DNA from: Dyadobacter tibetensis Y620-1 | GTDB taxonomy: Bacteria; Bacteroidota; Bacteroidia; Cytophagales; Spirosomataceae | NCBI RefSeq assembly: GCF_000566685.1 | Contig: NZ_AZQN01000003.1 | Coordinates: 744,001-808,000, forward strand | Direction of reading: 5' to 3' | DNA: 64,000 nucleotides | Shown: positions 1 to 8,529 of the stretch, piece by piece | Numbering within the stretch: the first letter of the stretch is position 1 | Layout of the letters: every line of letters begins with the position of its first letter | Translations under genes and position numbers: made by a program | Notes under the pieces: model-generated | Told to the model about the DNA's origin: nothing | Database searches by the model: none | Seen by the model: only the letters and a program-made list of their open reading frames with translations

Positions 1-604
1 CTACAATCTTTGCGATCAGCTTGTTAGCCAACAGTTTTTGTTGGAATGATTTGTTCCTGAGCAGCACCCAGGCGCCGGCCATTAGGGCCAGGGCCGGGAT
101 GGCCAGCCACCAGGCCGGATTAGGGCCCGCCTGGCCTCCCGCTTTACTCTGAATAAGGTCCGTGAAAAATGTACTTAATCGGTCAAATTCCAGGATGAAA
201 TTTAAGCCAATCAGAATCAATAGGATTATAACGTCGAATATCCGTTCTGCGACAACCGTGCCAAAGCTCTGATTAACGGGGACGTCTTCCAGCCTGTTGA
301 GCGTACCGCAGCGGGTTACTTCCCCCATTCTTGGAACTATATAGTTAGCGAAATAGCCGGTCAGCACCGATACGCTGCTATTGGTAAGGCTGGGGCGAAA
401 ACCTAAAGGTTCCATAAGCATATTCCAGCGCCAGGCTCTGGTGACGTGAGCCCCCAGCAGAAAGATGCAGGATAGCACAATCCATTTCCAGTCGGCTTCT
501 ACGAAACGATCGAGCATCTGAGCCAGATCAATGTCCTTGAAAACATACCAGATCAGCCCACCGGCCAGTCCAAGAGAAATAATGTAACGGAGTATGCTTT
601 TCAT
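1..604 (-). CDS. Flippase-like / lysylphosphatidylglycerol synthase TM-region protein (3' end cut by window)
   Basis: Reading the minus strand from an ATG at 604 gives an open frame to the window edge (201 codons), starting MKSILRYIISLGLAGG. It shows hydrophobic segments near residues 4-20, 41-55, about 85-95 and about 120-140. It also has the polar stretch NYIVPRMGEVTRC, followed by AERIFDVIILL. That arrangement (the PRxGE-type turn, then an AER-D helix) is typical of the UPF0104 / LPG_synthase_TM family of inner-membrane proteins, often called flippase-like. The C-terminal part lies outside the window, so full length and any extra catalytic domain are unknown. The gene begins 31 bp after the panD stop codon on the same strand, so the two are probably co-transcribed. 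Substrate is unknown. Confidence 0.75.
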   Translation of the reverse strand, partial: MKSILRYIISLGLAGGLIWYVFKDIDLAQMLDRFVEADWKWIVLSCIFLLGAHVTRAWRWNMLMEPLGFRPSLTNSSVSVLTGYFANYIVPRMGEVTRCGTLNRLEDVPVNQSFGTVVAERIFDVIILLILIGLNFILEFDRLSTFFTDLIQSKAGGQAGPNPAWWLAIPALALMAGAWVLLRNKSFQQKLLANKLIAKIV

Positions 605-634
605 ATAGTCAGGAGTGGAGGTAGGTGTGGCGGG

Positions 635-982
635 CTAAACCAATTGATTATTATGGTCTGGAAATACAACCTTAGGCTTGAAAGTCTTGGCCTCTTCTTC
701 GCTCATGCTGCCATAAGCGATAATGATCACAATATCTCCGATCTGTACCCTGCGTGCTGCCGCCCCGTTCAGACAAATCATCCCCGATTTACGTTCCCCT
801 TTGATGACGTAGGTGACAAAGCGCTCGCCGTTATTATTATTGACGATATGTACTTGCTCATTCTCGAGCAGGCCTGCAGCGTCCATCAGATCTTCATCAA
901 TGGTGATGCTTCCTACATAATTAAGTTCAGCCTGAGTCACCTTCACCCGGTGTATCTTAGACTTCATGAGTGTTATTTGCAT
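635..982 (-). CDS. panD: Aspartate 1-decarboxylase precursor
   Basis: PanD is a pyruvoyl enzyme that decarboxylates L-aspartate to beta-alanine, the amine half of pantothenate. From the ATG at 982 the protein has 115 residues and starts [20 protein letters not shown]. This start puts the self-cleavage pair Gly24-Ser25 (in NYVGSIT) at the position usual for the family; Ser25 becomes the pyruvoyl group. A longer upstream frame exists but would add 17 residues unlike PanD. The partner gene panC lies 1.85 kb away on the same strand, separated by an opposite-strand oxidoreductase. A flippase-like gene follows 31 bp downstream. Confidence 0.95.
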   Translation of the reverse strand: MQITLMKSKIHRVKVTQAELNYVGSITIDEDLMDAAGLLENEQVHIVNNNNGERFVTYVIKGERKSGMICLNGAAARRVQIGDIVIIIAYGSMSEEEAKTFKPKVVFPDHNNQLV

Positions 983-1285
983 TCCTGAGTGCTTCTCGTT
1001 GAAAATGAAATTGAATAGGATTATTCCGTACAAAGTTAAGGGATAATACCCTAGCCTTCAAAACGGTTTTGGACTACTATGGGTTCATTTTCCTGATTTG
1101 GCAAAAAAAGTGTCCCCTAAATATTCCTGTTATTTCTTCTTTGCTGGCATTTACTAAGAGAAAATATTAGTTTAGGAGGTCGTAGTACTTTTTGTTCTAC
1201 TGGCCGTTATTACGATGATAATGTCAGTATGAAAAACATGCTAAATGCTTTTATGATCGCATACGTATATTTTAACTAATCAGTC

Positions 1286-2755
1286 ATGAGTGAAGGAAAA
1301 AAAATAAATCAGGTTTCCCGCCGCGATTTTCTCCAAAAAAGTACGGCAGCTGCCTTGGGTAGCTTTTTTATAGTGCCCCGCCATGTTCTTGGTAAGGGGT
1401 TTACTGCCCCGAGTGATAAGTTGAATCTGGCAGCTGTTGGCGTTGGCGGAAAGGGATTTTCCGATATTACCAATGCATGGAATAACGGAGCAGAAAATGT
1501 AGTAGCCCTCTGCGATGTGGACTTTAATTATGGCAAAAAATGTTTCGATAAATTTCCAGCTGCCAAGCAGTATAAGGACTACCGCAAGATGCTCCAGGAG
1601 ATGGACAAGGACATCGATGCCGTAGTAATCAGTACGCCCGATCATACGCATGCGGTAATCGCCATGGCGGCTATGCAGGCTGGTAAGCATGTGTATGTAC
1701 AAAAACCCCTGACACACGATATTTATGAGGCCCGAAAGCTGACAGAAGCGGCACGACAATACAAATCCGTTACGCAGATGGGTAATCAGGGTGCTTCTAA
1801 CCCTGGGCAGCAACAAATGGTGGACTGGTTTAAGAAAGGAATGATCGGGAAAGTAAGCGATGTGGAAATCTGGACGAATCGTCCGGTATGGCCCCAGGGC
1901 ATTCCCGTTCCCGATCAAAAAGCACCAGTGCCAGGTACTCTGGATTGGGATTTGTTTATTGGGCCTGCCGATTTCGTAGACTACACGCCGGCCTACCATC
2001 CCTTTAAGTGGAGAGGCTGGTGGAACTTTGGTACCGGTGCCCTGGGTGATATGGGCTGCCACCTTATCGATTCCCCTTTCCGCATTCTGGAGCTGGACTA
2101 CCCAACGGCAGTAGAATGTAGCGTAGGATCGGTATTTATCAAGGACTGGACCCCAGAATATATACCAGAAGGATGCCCTCCGTCCTCAAGGGTTGAAATC
2201 CGTTTCCCTGCCACCAAAGTGAACAAGACGGAATTGAAAATGACCTGGCATGATGGTGGCCTGCGCCCCTTCCATCCCGACTGGATTCCGGCCGACGAAC
2301 CACTAGGAGAAGATGACAGTAGCAATGGGGTGCTGATGATCGGAGAAAAAGGAGTGATGACCTGTGGTACCTATGGCCGCAATCCGAAAATCTATATGAA
2401 AAACGGTGAGAAAATTGAGATGAAAAAAGGTGCTTTCGAGAATAAATACTCGCCCATGCCCGAATATGGTCACCAGACCTCCTGGACCGATGCGTGCAAG
2501 GCAGGCTTTAACAGCAAGGAACATAAGGCCCTGACTTCTAGCTTCGATTACTCCGGCCCACTTACCGAGACCGTGTTGATGGGTAACCTGGCTATCCGCA
2601 GCTATAACTACCGCACGGCCCGGGAGAATGGAAAGGGATTTGATTATCCGGGGCGCAAGAAGTTGCTTTGGGATGGCAAGACTATGAAGATTACCAATTT
2701 CCAAGAGGGCAATCAGTTTGTAAAGCGCGACTACCGGGGCGACTGGAAATTATAA
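1286..2755 (+). CDS. Gfo/Idh/MocA-family oxidoreductase with twin-arginine signal
   Basis: 489 residues. The N-terminus carries a twin-arginine export signal: SRRDFL at residues 11-16, followed by a hydrophobic stretch ending near residue 36, so the enzyme is predicted to be exported folded to the periplasm. A Rossmann fold follows (LAAVGVGGKG, residues 48-57), then the family's catalytic-region motif with Lys140-Pro141 in VYVQKPLTHD. The C-terminal half contains the substrate domain (WRGWWNFGTGALGDMGCH). Such proteins in Bacteroidota act as NAD(P)-dependent sugar or glycoside oxidoreductases; the substrate cannot be told from sequence. The gene is monocistronic, converging on panC with a shared hairpin between them, and it separates panC from panD. 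Confidence 0.88.
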   Translation: MSEGKKINQVSRRDFLQKSTAAALGSFFIVPRHVLGKGFTAPSDKLNLAAVGVGGKGFSDITNAWNNGAENVVALCDVDFNYGKKCFDKFPAAKQYKDYRKMLQEMDKDIDAVVISTPDHTHAVIAMAAMQAGKHVYVQKPLTHDIYEARKLTEAARQYKSVTQMGNQGASNPGQQQMVDWFKKGMIGKVSDVEIWTNRPVWPQGIPVPDQKAPVPGTLDWDLFIGPADFVDYTPAYHPFKWRGWWNFGTGALGDMGCHLIDSPFRILELDYPTAVECSVGSVFIKDWTPEYIPEGCPPSSRVEIRFPATKVNKTELKMTWHDGGLRPFHPDWIPADEPLGEDDSSNGVLMIGEKGVMTCGTYGRNPKIYMKNGEKIEMKKGAFENKYSPMPEYGHQTSWTDACKAGFNSKEHKALTSSFDYSGPLTETVLMGNLAIRSYNYRTARENGKGFDYPGRKKLLWDGKTMKITNFQEGNQFVKRDYRGDWKL

Positions 2756-2799
2756 TGACTTAGAAAAGGAAGTTTTAATTCCCAATATATAGGATTCAG

Positions 2800-2829
2800 A
2801 AGGCCGTTCAGCATTGGTTGAGCGGCCTT
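2800..2829. terminator. Hairpin between convergent oxidoreductase and panC
   Basis: Inverted repeat AAGGCCGTTCA / TGAGCGGCCTT with an 8-nt loop and one G-T pair, lying directly between two convergent stop codons. It could serve both strands; T-runs are short on each side. Confidence 0.6.
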
Positions 2830-2831
2830 TG

Positions 2832-3674
2832 CTATATCAGTAGGTTGTCTATTAGCCGCACCGATCCGAGGTAAATGGCGATGCATAGGGCCGCTTCCTG
2901 GCTTTTGTTGTAGCGCTCAAGAGGCTGGAGGGTCTTGGGGTCCACCACTTCAAAATAGTCGAGCCGGAAGTCGGCAGTAGAGGCAAAGTAGGCTACAAGT
3001 GCCTCACTGACTCCTGCTATAGGCATACCTTCTTCCAGGTGCTGCCTGGCCAGCGAGAGTTGTTCAAATACCAGAGGAGCTCGTTGCCGCTCTATGGTTG
3101 ACAGGCGCTGGTTGCGGGAAGAAAGTGCCAGGCCAGTAGGCTCCCGCAAGGTGGGAACCACCACCAGGTCGATGGGGAAGGACAGGTCTTCTACGAGCTG
3201 CTTTATGATGGCTACCTGTTGTAGGTCTTTTTGCCCGAAATAAGCGCGGTCAGGCAGAGTAATATGAAAGAGCTTGGATACGACTATCCCTACTCCATTA
3301 AAGTGCCCTGGGCGCGATTTTCCTTCCATCACCGTTTCCAGAGGTCCGAAGTCTAGCCGAAGCTGGCTTGGGACTGGATATATCTCAGCTACCTCGGGGA
3401 CAAAGGCGATATGGCAGCCCGCTTTGCGGAGCAAGTCCAGATCCTGTTCTTCTGTCCGGGGGTACTTGGCTAGGTCTTCCCGGTTATTGAACTGGGTTGG
3501 ATTTACAAAAATGCTGCAAACCACCAGGTCGTTATCCGCCAGGGCCTGGCTTATCAGGGAGAGGTGGCCCTGATGAAGTGCCCCCATGGTGGGCACCAGG
3601 CCGATCTGTTGTCCTTGGTTACGCGCTTGCTTTAGATGGACTTGTAATTCAGAGACAGTGGTAAAAACGTGCAT
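2832..3674 (-). CDS. panC: Pantothenate synthetase (pantoate-beta-alanine ligase)
   Basis: 280 residues, the usual family length. PanC joins pantoate and beta-alanine using ATP to form pantothenate in the cytoplasm. Visible family motifs are PTMGALHQGH at residues 28-37 (the HIGH-like nucleotide-binding motif), FVNPTQF, EGKSRPGHFNGV, and YFGQKDLQQ, followed by the KMSKS-like region ending in LSSRNQRLS. The start is an ATG with no competing upstream candidate. The PanD product made nearby supplies beta-alanine, so the two genes share a pathway even though an unrelated gene sits between them. Confidence 0.96.
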   Translation of the reverse strand: MHVFTTVSELQVHLKQARNQGQQIGLVPTMGALHQGHLSLISQALADNDLVVCSIFVNPTQFNNREDLAKYPRTEEQDLDLLRKAGCHIAFVPEVAEIYPVPSQLRLDFGPLETVMEGKSRPGHFNGVGIVVSKLFHITLPDRAYFGQKDLQQVAIIKQLVEDLSFPIDLVVVPTLREPTGLALSSRNQRLSTIERQRAPLVFEQLSLARQHLEEGMPIAGVSEALVAYFASTADFRLDYFEVVDPKTLQPLERYNKSQEAALCIAIYLGSVRLIDNLLI

Positions 3675-3834
3675 TTAGCAAAATTGTAGTACTCGGATAA
3701 AGGAGAAAAGAAGAGCCGCCAGGACTGGCCCCATTATTCTTTTAAAACAGGGTTGAATGCCTGATCCGCCGGCAATACAGCCCGGCTGAATCCAGGGAAA
3801 ATGCCTGCAATATCATAATTAGTTTGGAATATCT

Positions 3835-3866
3835 TTTGAAAATGCGATTTTTTTTGTATAATTTTG
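3835..3866 (+). promoter_or_regulatory. Bacteroidota-type promoter for the glycogen-synthase-like gene
   Basis: TTTG at 3835-3838, a 20-nt spacer, then TAATTTTG at 3859-3866. Both boxes match the Bacteroidota housekeeping-sigma consensus (TTTG, TAnnTTTG) exactly. The ATG is 34 bp downstream. Confidence 0.75.
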
Positions 3867-3899
3867 CAAAACTTTTTTTCACAAACTGCTAATGATCTA

Positions 3900-4706
3900 A
3901 TGGAGAAACTACGAATTTTGTATGTAGCCAGTGAAATAAATCCTTTCCTTCAAACTTCCGATGTAGCGGATTACGTGCGCCGATTGCCACAAGCTATGCA
4001 GGAGCGAGGAGCCGAAATTAGGATTTTGGTCCCAAGATTTGGTCTTATTAATGAGCGCAAAAACCGGCTTCATGAAGTAGTTAGACTCTCAGGAATAAAT
4101 ATTACCGTTGGAGACGAAGAAAAACCTTTGATTATCAAGGTTGCCTCTATTCCAAACGCTAAATTACAAGTTTATTTCATCGACAACGACGATTATTTCC
4201 ACCGTAAATCTGTTTTCGTAGACAAAGAAAACAATTTTTATGATGACAACGACGAACGGGCTATTTTCTTTTGCAAAGGAGTACTCGAAACGGTTAAGAA
4301 ATTAGGCTGGGCTCCCGATGTCGTGCATTGCAACGACTGGATGACCGCCCTGATTCCCATGTACCTGAAAACAACTTATCGGAACGACCCGATGTTTAAG
4401 GATACCAAAAGCGTATTTACCGTACATAATAATGCCTTTGATTATAAATTTGACGCCGACCTTCAGTCTAAAGCAAAAGCGATGGATGTAAGCGATGAGG
4501 CACTTGCCCATTTACATAGCGCCGATTTCGAAGGATTTGTTAAAATTGGCTGTGCTTATGCCGACGCGGTGCTGAAAGCCGAAGAAAATTGCGGTGAGCT
4601 GCTGAATCAAATCTTTAACGATACGCCTAAACGTGTAGAGTTGGACGAAGAAGATGAAAAATTCTCAGAGTCGTACTACAATCTGTATACCGATTTGCTT
4701 AACTAA
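3900..4706 (+). CDS. Glycogen/starch synthase catalytic-domain protein (GT5 N-terminal domain only)
   Basis: 268 residues from the ATG at 3900, beginning MEKLRILYVASEINPF, which aligns with the start of GT5 starch/glycogen synthases. The core includes GAEIRILVPRFG, the VVHCNDWMTALIPMYLK segment that shapes the ADP-glucose site, and FTVHNNAFDYKF. Canonical GlgA is about 470-490 residues with two Rossmann domains; this protein ends after the first. Short forms of this kind are common in Bacteroidota, so I read it as a genuine single-domain variant rather than a truncation; no second-domain sequence follows. A KTGGLGDV-type donor-binding motif is not evident (here QTSDVADYVRRLP), so synthase activity is uncertain. 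A strong promoter precedes it and a terminator follows. Confidence 0.85.
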   Translation: MEKLRILYVASEINPFLQTSDVADYVRRLPQAMQERGAEIRILVPRFGLINERKNRLHEVVRLSGINITVGDEEKPLIIKVASIPNAKLQVYFIDNDDYFHRKSVFVDKENNFYDDNDERAIFFCKGVLETVKKLGWAPDVVHCNDWMTALIPMYLKTTYRNDPMFKDTKSVFTVHNNAFDYKFDADLQSKAKAMDVSDEALAHLHSADFEGFVKIGCAYADAVLKAEENCGELLNQIFNDTPKRVELDEEDEKFSESYYNLYTDLLN

Positions 4707-4728
4707 GCATTGAACGCATTCGTTTTAT

Positions 4729-4762
4729 AACGCCCTTCCTGACGGTTGGGCGTTATTTTTTT
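4729..4762 (+). terminator. Rho-independent terminator
   Basis: Stem AACGCCC / GGGCGTT with a 12-nt loop followed by a run of seven to eight T, 22 bp after the stop codon of the glycogen-synthase-like gene. Confidence 0.85.
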
Positions 4763-4974
4763 GCCCTTATTTTTCCAGCCAATTCCAAATTAATCCTATA
4801 AACCCCTGCGTTCTGCAGGGCTTATGTTCTTGATTCCTTCGGCTACACTTAAGGAAAACAGGAGGGGAGTCTGTGAGAAGATTTATATTTTTTAAATTAA
4901 AATAATTTAAAAAATGCCTGTGTTCGTGCACGATAGTCAAAAACACTTCTTTAAATATTTCAATAAATAGATCA

Positions 4975-5006
4975 TTTGAAATAGCCCTGATTTTGATCTT
5001 AATTTG
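4975..5006 (+). promoter_or_regulatory. Probable glmS promoter
   Basis: TTTG at 4975-4978, a 20-nt spacer, then TTAATTTG at 4999-5006 (one mismatch to TAnnTTTG). The glmS ATG lies 43 bp downstream. I see no glmS ribozyme-like sequence in the leader, which is too short to hold one. Confidence 0.6.
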
Positions 5007-5049
5007 CAACATACGCATTCTATCAAATTCATCTAAATAAAGAAATAAT

Positions 5050-6888
5050 ATGTGTGGAATAGTAGCTTATGTAGGCGGCCAACCCGCCTATCCGATTGTA
5101 GTTAAGGGGTTGAAGCGCTTGGAATATCGGGGTTATGACAGTTCAGGAGTGGCATTGGTAGACAATGGTCAATTGAATATATACAAGAAAAAAGGCAAGG
5201 TTACAGAATTAGAAAATCTGATGGAGGGCAAAGATAAGTCTTCTACCGTGGGCATGGGACATACCCGTTGGGCCACTCATGGGGAGCCTAACGACCGAAA
5301 TGCACACCCCCATCCTTCTAATGACCATTCCATTGCTATCATCCATAATGGCATTATAGAAAATTACGCCTCTATCAGGCAGAATCTCCTGGGCAAAGGG
5401 CATCAATTCGTCAGCGATACGGATACCGAGGTGCTCATTCATTTTATCGAAGAGATTCGCAGGGAGACAGGGCAGAGCCTGGAGGCTTCCGTTCGCATCG
5501 CCCTGAAAGAGGTGGTAGGCGCCTATGCCATTGTGATCATGGATCAGGAAAACCCCACTCAGCTCATCGCTGCAAGGAAAGGTAGTCCGCTGGTGATTGG
5601 GATCGGGAAGGATGAATTTTTCTTTGCTTCCGACGCCACCCCCATCGTAGAGTACACCAAAGAGGTGGTGTATCTGGACGACTACCAGGTGGCAGTGGTA
5701 AGCCATGGGGAGCTGACAATCAGCGATCTGGACAACCTGCCTGCTATCCCTTATATCCAGACCCTGGAGCTTGAGCTGGAAGCCATTGAAAAGGGGGGCT
5801 ACGACCACTTTATGCTGAAGGAAATTTTTGAACAGCCCCGCTCCATTGCCGACAGCATGAGAGGCCGGTCCAATGCTTCTGAAGGGACCTTGCAGTTAGG
5901 GGGGCTCAATCATTATATGGATAAGCTGGCTCAGGCCGAAAGAATAGTGATTGTAGCCTGCGGCACTTCATGGCATGCAGGCCTGGTGGCCGAATATTTA
6001 TTTGAAGAACTGGCACGAATCAACGTAGAGGTGGAGTATGCCTCCGAATTCCGGTATCGCAATCCGGTAATAGGCGAAAACGACGTGGTGATTGCGATAT
6101 CCCAGTCGGGAGAAACGGCTGATACCCTGGCGGCCATCGAGATCGCTAAGCAAAAAGGTGCAACCATTTTTGGGGTTTGCAATGTAGTAGGCTCATCCAT
6201 AGCCCGGGCGACGCATGCAGGGGCCTATACCCATGCCGGTCCGGAAATAGGGGTGGCCAGTACCAAGGCCTTCACTGCCCAGGTTACCGTTCTTACCCAG
6301 ATCGCCATCGCCGTTGCCAAACGCAAGGGTGTCCTTCAGGAGAACATCTATCGTCAGCTGCTGATTGAGCTGGAAACGATTCCGGAAAAGGTTCAGCAGC
6401 TGCTCGAAAATGCGGATAAAGTCAAAGAAATTGCATTTATCTTTACCTATGCCCGTAATTTTATCTATCTCGGACGCGGACTTAACTTTCCGGTAGCACT
6501 GGAAGGTGCGCTTAAACTGAAGGAGATTTCTTATATCCATGCCGAGGGGTATCCGGCAGCCGAAATGAAACATGGCCCTATCGCCCTGATTGATGAGGAT
6601 ATGCCCGTGGTGTTTTTGGCGACCAAAGATGGCTCCTATGACAAGATCGTCTCCAATATTCAGGAAGTGAAAGCCCGGAAGGGAAGGGTGATTGCCATCG
6701 TGACTGAGGGCGATGAGCTGATTCCTGGGATGGTCGATTTCGTAATTGAGGTCCCTCCCGTACACGAAATTTTGGTACCCCTGCTCTCGGTGATACCCCT
6801 GCAGCTGCTATCGTATTATATTGCCGTGATGCGCGGACGTAATGTCGATCAACCCCGCAACCTCGCCAAGTCGGTTACGGTAGAATAG
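5050..6888 (+). CDS. glmS: Glutamine-fructose-6-phosphate aminotransferase (isomerizing)
   Basis: 612 residues, the standard length. The enzyme makes glucosamine-6-phosphate from fructose-6-phosphate and glutamine, the first step toward UDP-GlcNAc for peptidoglycan and LPS. The N-terminal class-II glutaminase begins MCGIVAYVGG, with catalytic Cys2 exposed after Met removal. It also shows GHTRWATHG, NAHPH and HNGIIENY. Two SIS domains follow, with ACGTSWHAG, AISQSGETADT and GVASTKAFTAQ marking the sugar-phosphate site. The end DQPRNLAKSVTVE is the conserved C-tail that closes the active site. It stands alone, with gldD starting 117 bp downstream. Confidence 0.98.
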   Translation: MCGIVAYVGGQPAYPIVVKGLKRLEYRGYDSSGVALVDNGQLNIYKKKGKVTELENLMEGKDKSSTVGMGHTRWATHGEPNDRNAHPHPSNDHSIAIIHNGIIENYASIRQNLLGKGHQFVSDTDTEVLIHFIEEIRRETGQSLEASVRIALKEVVGAYAIVIMDQENPTQLIAARKGSPLVIGIGKDEFFFASDATPIVEYTKEVVYLDDYQVAVVSHGELTISDLDNLPAIPYIQTLELELEAIEKGGYDHFMLKEIFEQPRSIADSMRGRSNASEGTLQLGGLNHYMDKLAQAERIVIVACGTSWHAGLVAEYLFEELARINVEVEYASEFRYRNPVIGENDVVIAISQSGETADTLAAIEIAKQKGATIFGVCNVVGSSIARATHAGAYTHAGPEIGVASTKAFTAQVTVLTQIAIAVAKRKGVLQENIYRQLLIELETIPEKVQQLLENADKVKEIAFIFTYARNFIYLGRGLNFPVALEGALKLKEISYIHAEGYPAAEMKHGPIALIDEDMPVVFLATKDGSYDKIVSNIQEVKARKGRVIAIVTEGDELIPGMVDFVIEVPPVHEILVPLLSVIPLQLLSYYIAVMRGRNVDQPRNLAKSVTVE

Positions 6889-7005
6889 GCTTATAGGCTT
6901 CTCCGCAGTTGAAATCGGTTTTTTTTCGGTTCTCCGGGGGAGTCTTACCAAATATTTCAAGAATGTTTTCGTTAGCTTTGTGACTCTTCAAAAGCTTTAC
7001 ACGGA

Positions 7006-7617
7006 ATGACCTTAAGAGATATTTATAAGGCGTTATTCGCCATGGCATTAACTTTCGTATTGATCAGTTGCGGCTCAGGTGAAGAAGCTTACTACGCACC
7101 CAAACCGAAAGGTTTCAACCGAATTGTTCTCCCCAGCCATCAATATCAACCACTTGAAGAGAAATATCCCTACCAATTTGCCGTATCGAAATGGGCGCAG
7201 GTGTTGCCCGATACCTTTAAAACGGCCGGCAAGGACTGGATATTTATCCACTATCCGGCATTTCAGGCCAATATTCAGATCACCTATAAACCCATAGGGA
7301 AAAAAGAAGGGCATTTAAAGGAGTTTATCGACGATGCCTATAAACTGGCGGCCAAGCACCAGATAAGGGCCTCTTCAATTCAGGAGCGCCGGGTACTTTC
7401 TAAAAGTGGTAAGACGGCCATTATTTTTAAAATAGAAGGGGATGTACCCAGTCCTTACCAATTTTACACGACCGATAGCACGAGCCATTTCCTGAGAGGA
7501 GCCATCTATTTTCCTACTGCTGTGAAAAATGATTCCCTGGCCCCTGTCATCGACTTTATAGAGGCCGATATGATTCAGCTCCTAAACACCCTCTCCTGGA
7601 AGGAAAATCAGGAGTGA
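7006..7617 (+). CDS. gldD: Gliding motility lipoprotein GldD
   Basis: 203 residues. The N-terminal signal ends in the lipobox LISC with Cys22 as lipid acceptor, so it is a lipoprotein of the cell envelope. The mature start carries YAPKPKGFNRIVLPSHQY, followed by YPYQFAVS; this pattern is what I recognise as GldD. GldD is needed for gliding and T9SS function in Flavobacterium johnsoniae, although its exact role is unknown. A -7-like box TAGCTTTG at 6973-6980 lies 26 bp before the ATG, without a clear -33 partner. The neighbouring T9SS cargo genes in this window fit the presence of a working secretion system. Confidence 0.87.
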   Translation: MTLRDIYKALFAMALTFVLISCGSGEEAYYAPKPKGFNRIVLPSHQYQPLEEKYPYQFAVSKWAQVLPDTFKTAGKDWIFIHYPAFQANIQITYKPIGKKEGHLKEFIDDAYKLAAKHQIRASSIQERRVLSKSGKTAIIFKIEGDVPSPYQFYTTDSTSHFLRGAIYFPTAVKNDSLAPVIDFIEADMIQLLNTLSWKENQE

Positions 7618-7619
7618 AG

Positions 7620-7649
7620 TTGTACTCCAGGTATTTACACTTATCTTTG
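7620..7649 (+). promoter_or_regulatory. Promoter for the IrrE-like gene
   Basis: TTG at 7620-7622, a 19-nt spacer and TATCTTTG at 7642-7649 (exact TAnnTTTG). It starts just after the gldD stop, so the next gene has its own promoter. Confidence 0.6.
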
Positions 7650-7676
7650 ATTTGTTTAACACGCTCCCATTAGGTC

Positions 7677-8354
7677 ATGGCCAGAAAGCCTCCAAAGAAT
7701 CAGCTTCCCCTCGATTTTACTGTGCATGGAAACAGGATTATTATGAATCTGGGTAGCCCCCCGCAGCAGGCGGCGGCTGAGGAGCTCTTCGAGGGGCTTC
7801 TCAAGGGGCAATGGCAGTTGGAGCCCGCCGGAGAATTTGCCGATATTTCTTTCGCTCAGGAGGTGATAGATTCTCTTGCCCTAAGGTTACCCTATCCGGA
7901 GGAAGTACGAATTGCCCAGCTAAAAAGCACAGATAGCAATTTTGAAGCTTTCTCGGCGCTTTTCCATCAGAAGGGATGGATATTTTTAAGAGCCGGAGCC
8001 GACACCTATGAAATTAATTATTACCGCCATTTGCTAACCGCTTCCTTAGGTTTGCAGGGTTTATATACTACCGAAGCTTCTTTACAGTTGAGGGCTGAGC
8101 AACTGGTTTTCGATCTGCTACTACCAGCTACGGAGGTAGAGAGTTTCTTTCGGGCCGATATTGTAAAAATCCCCGCCTTTCTGGCCGCTGATATAGCCAG
8201 TCATTTCCATGTACCCTTTCCAGTTGTCCTCAGGAGGGCCTTACAGCTCGCGCTGATTTCGGATGTACAGTATCAAAATTTTATGGCCGTTAGGCCCGAG
8301 TCCCACACCAAACCCCGGGACTTGTTTGTGGCCCAGGATGGTGACAACAGCTAA
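7677..8354 (+). CDS. Uncharacterised protein; C-terminus resembles ImmA/IrrE peptidase domain without its zinc motif
   Basis: 225 residues, no signal peptide or membrane segment. The stretch from about residue 139 to 200 (RAEQLVFDLLLPATEVESF, then LAADIASHFHVPFPVVLRRA) follows the pattern of the end of ImmA/IrrE metallopeptidases, in which a cell-sorting helix ending in LLMP precedes a helix-turn-helix-like segment. In active family members an HExxH zinc site comes shortly before this. Here the corresponding place reads YYRHLLTASLGLQ and has no HExxH. I therefore infer a catalytically dead relative, or a convergent look-alike. It sits 59 bp after gldD with its own promoter. Function unknown. 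Confidence 0.6.
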   Translation: MARKPPKNQLPLDFTVHGNRIIMNLGSPPQQAAAEELFEGLLKGQWQLEPAGEFADISFAQEVIDSLALRLPYPEEVRIAQLKSTDSNFEAFSALFHQKGWIFLRAGADTYEINYYRHLLTASLGLQGLYTTEASLQLRAEQLVFDLLLPATEVESFFRADIVKIPAFLAADIASHFHVPFPVVLRRALQLALISDVQYQNFMAVRPESHTKPRDLFVAQDGDNS

Positions 8355-8529
8355 AAATTAGGCTAAGGCCGTCTCTGAAGGCGGGCCACTGATATTTTAT
8401 GGGTTAGGTGGGCCTGTTTTATAAGTGCCAGATCCGATTGAGGAGTTTTTGTATGATGATGTCTTTGCTATGAAGCCATGAACAGGAAGCGCAGGTGTTT
8501 CCTGCCCGGCTTCTAAACCTTAAGAAAAT

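Noticed and set aside
4767..5018. 83-codon minus-strand frame between the glycogen-synthase-like gene and glmS
   Set aside because: No recognisable domain, it overlaps the glmS promoter, and it is read in AT-rich spacer DNA.
4763..5049. Possible glmS ribozyme
   Set aside because: Predicted 5' leader is only about 35-40 nt and no ribozyme core is visible.
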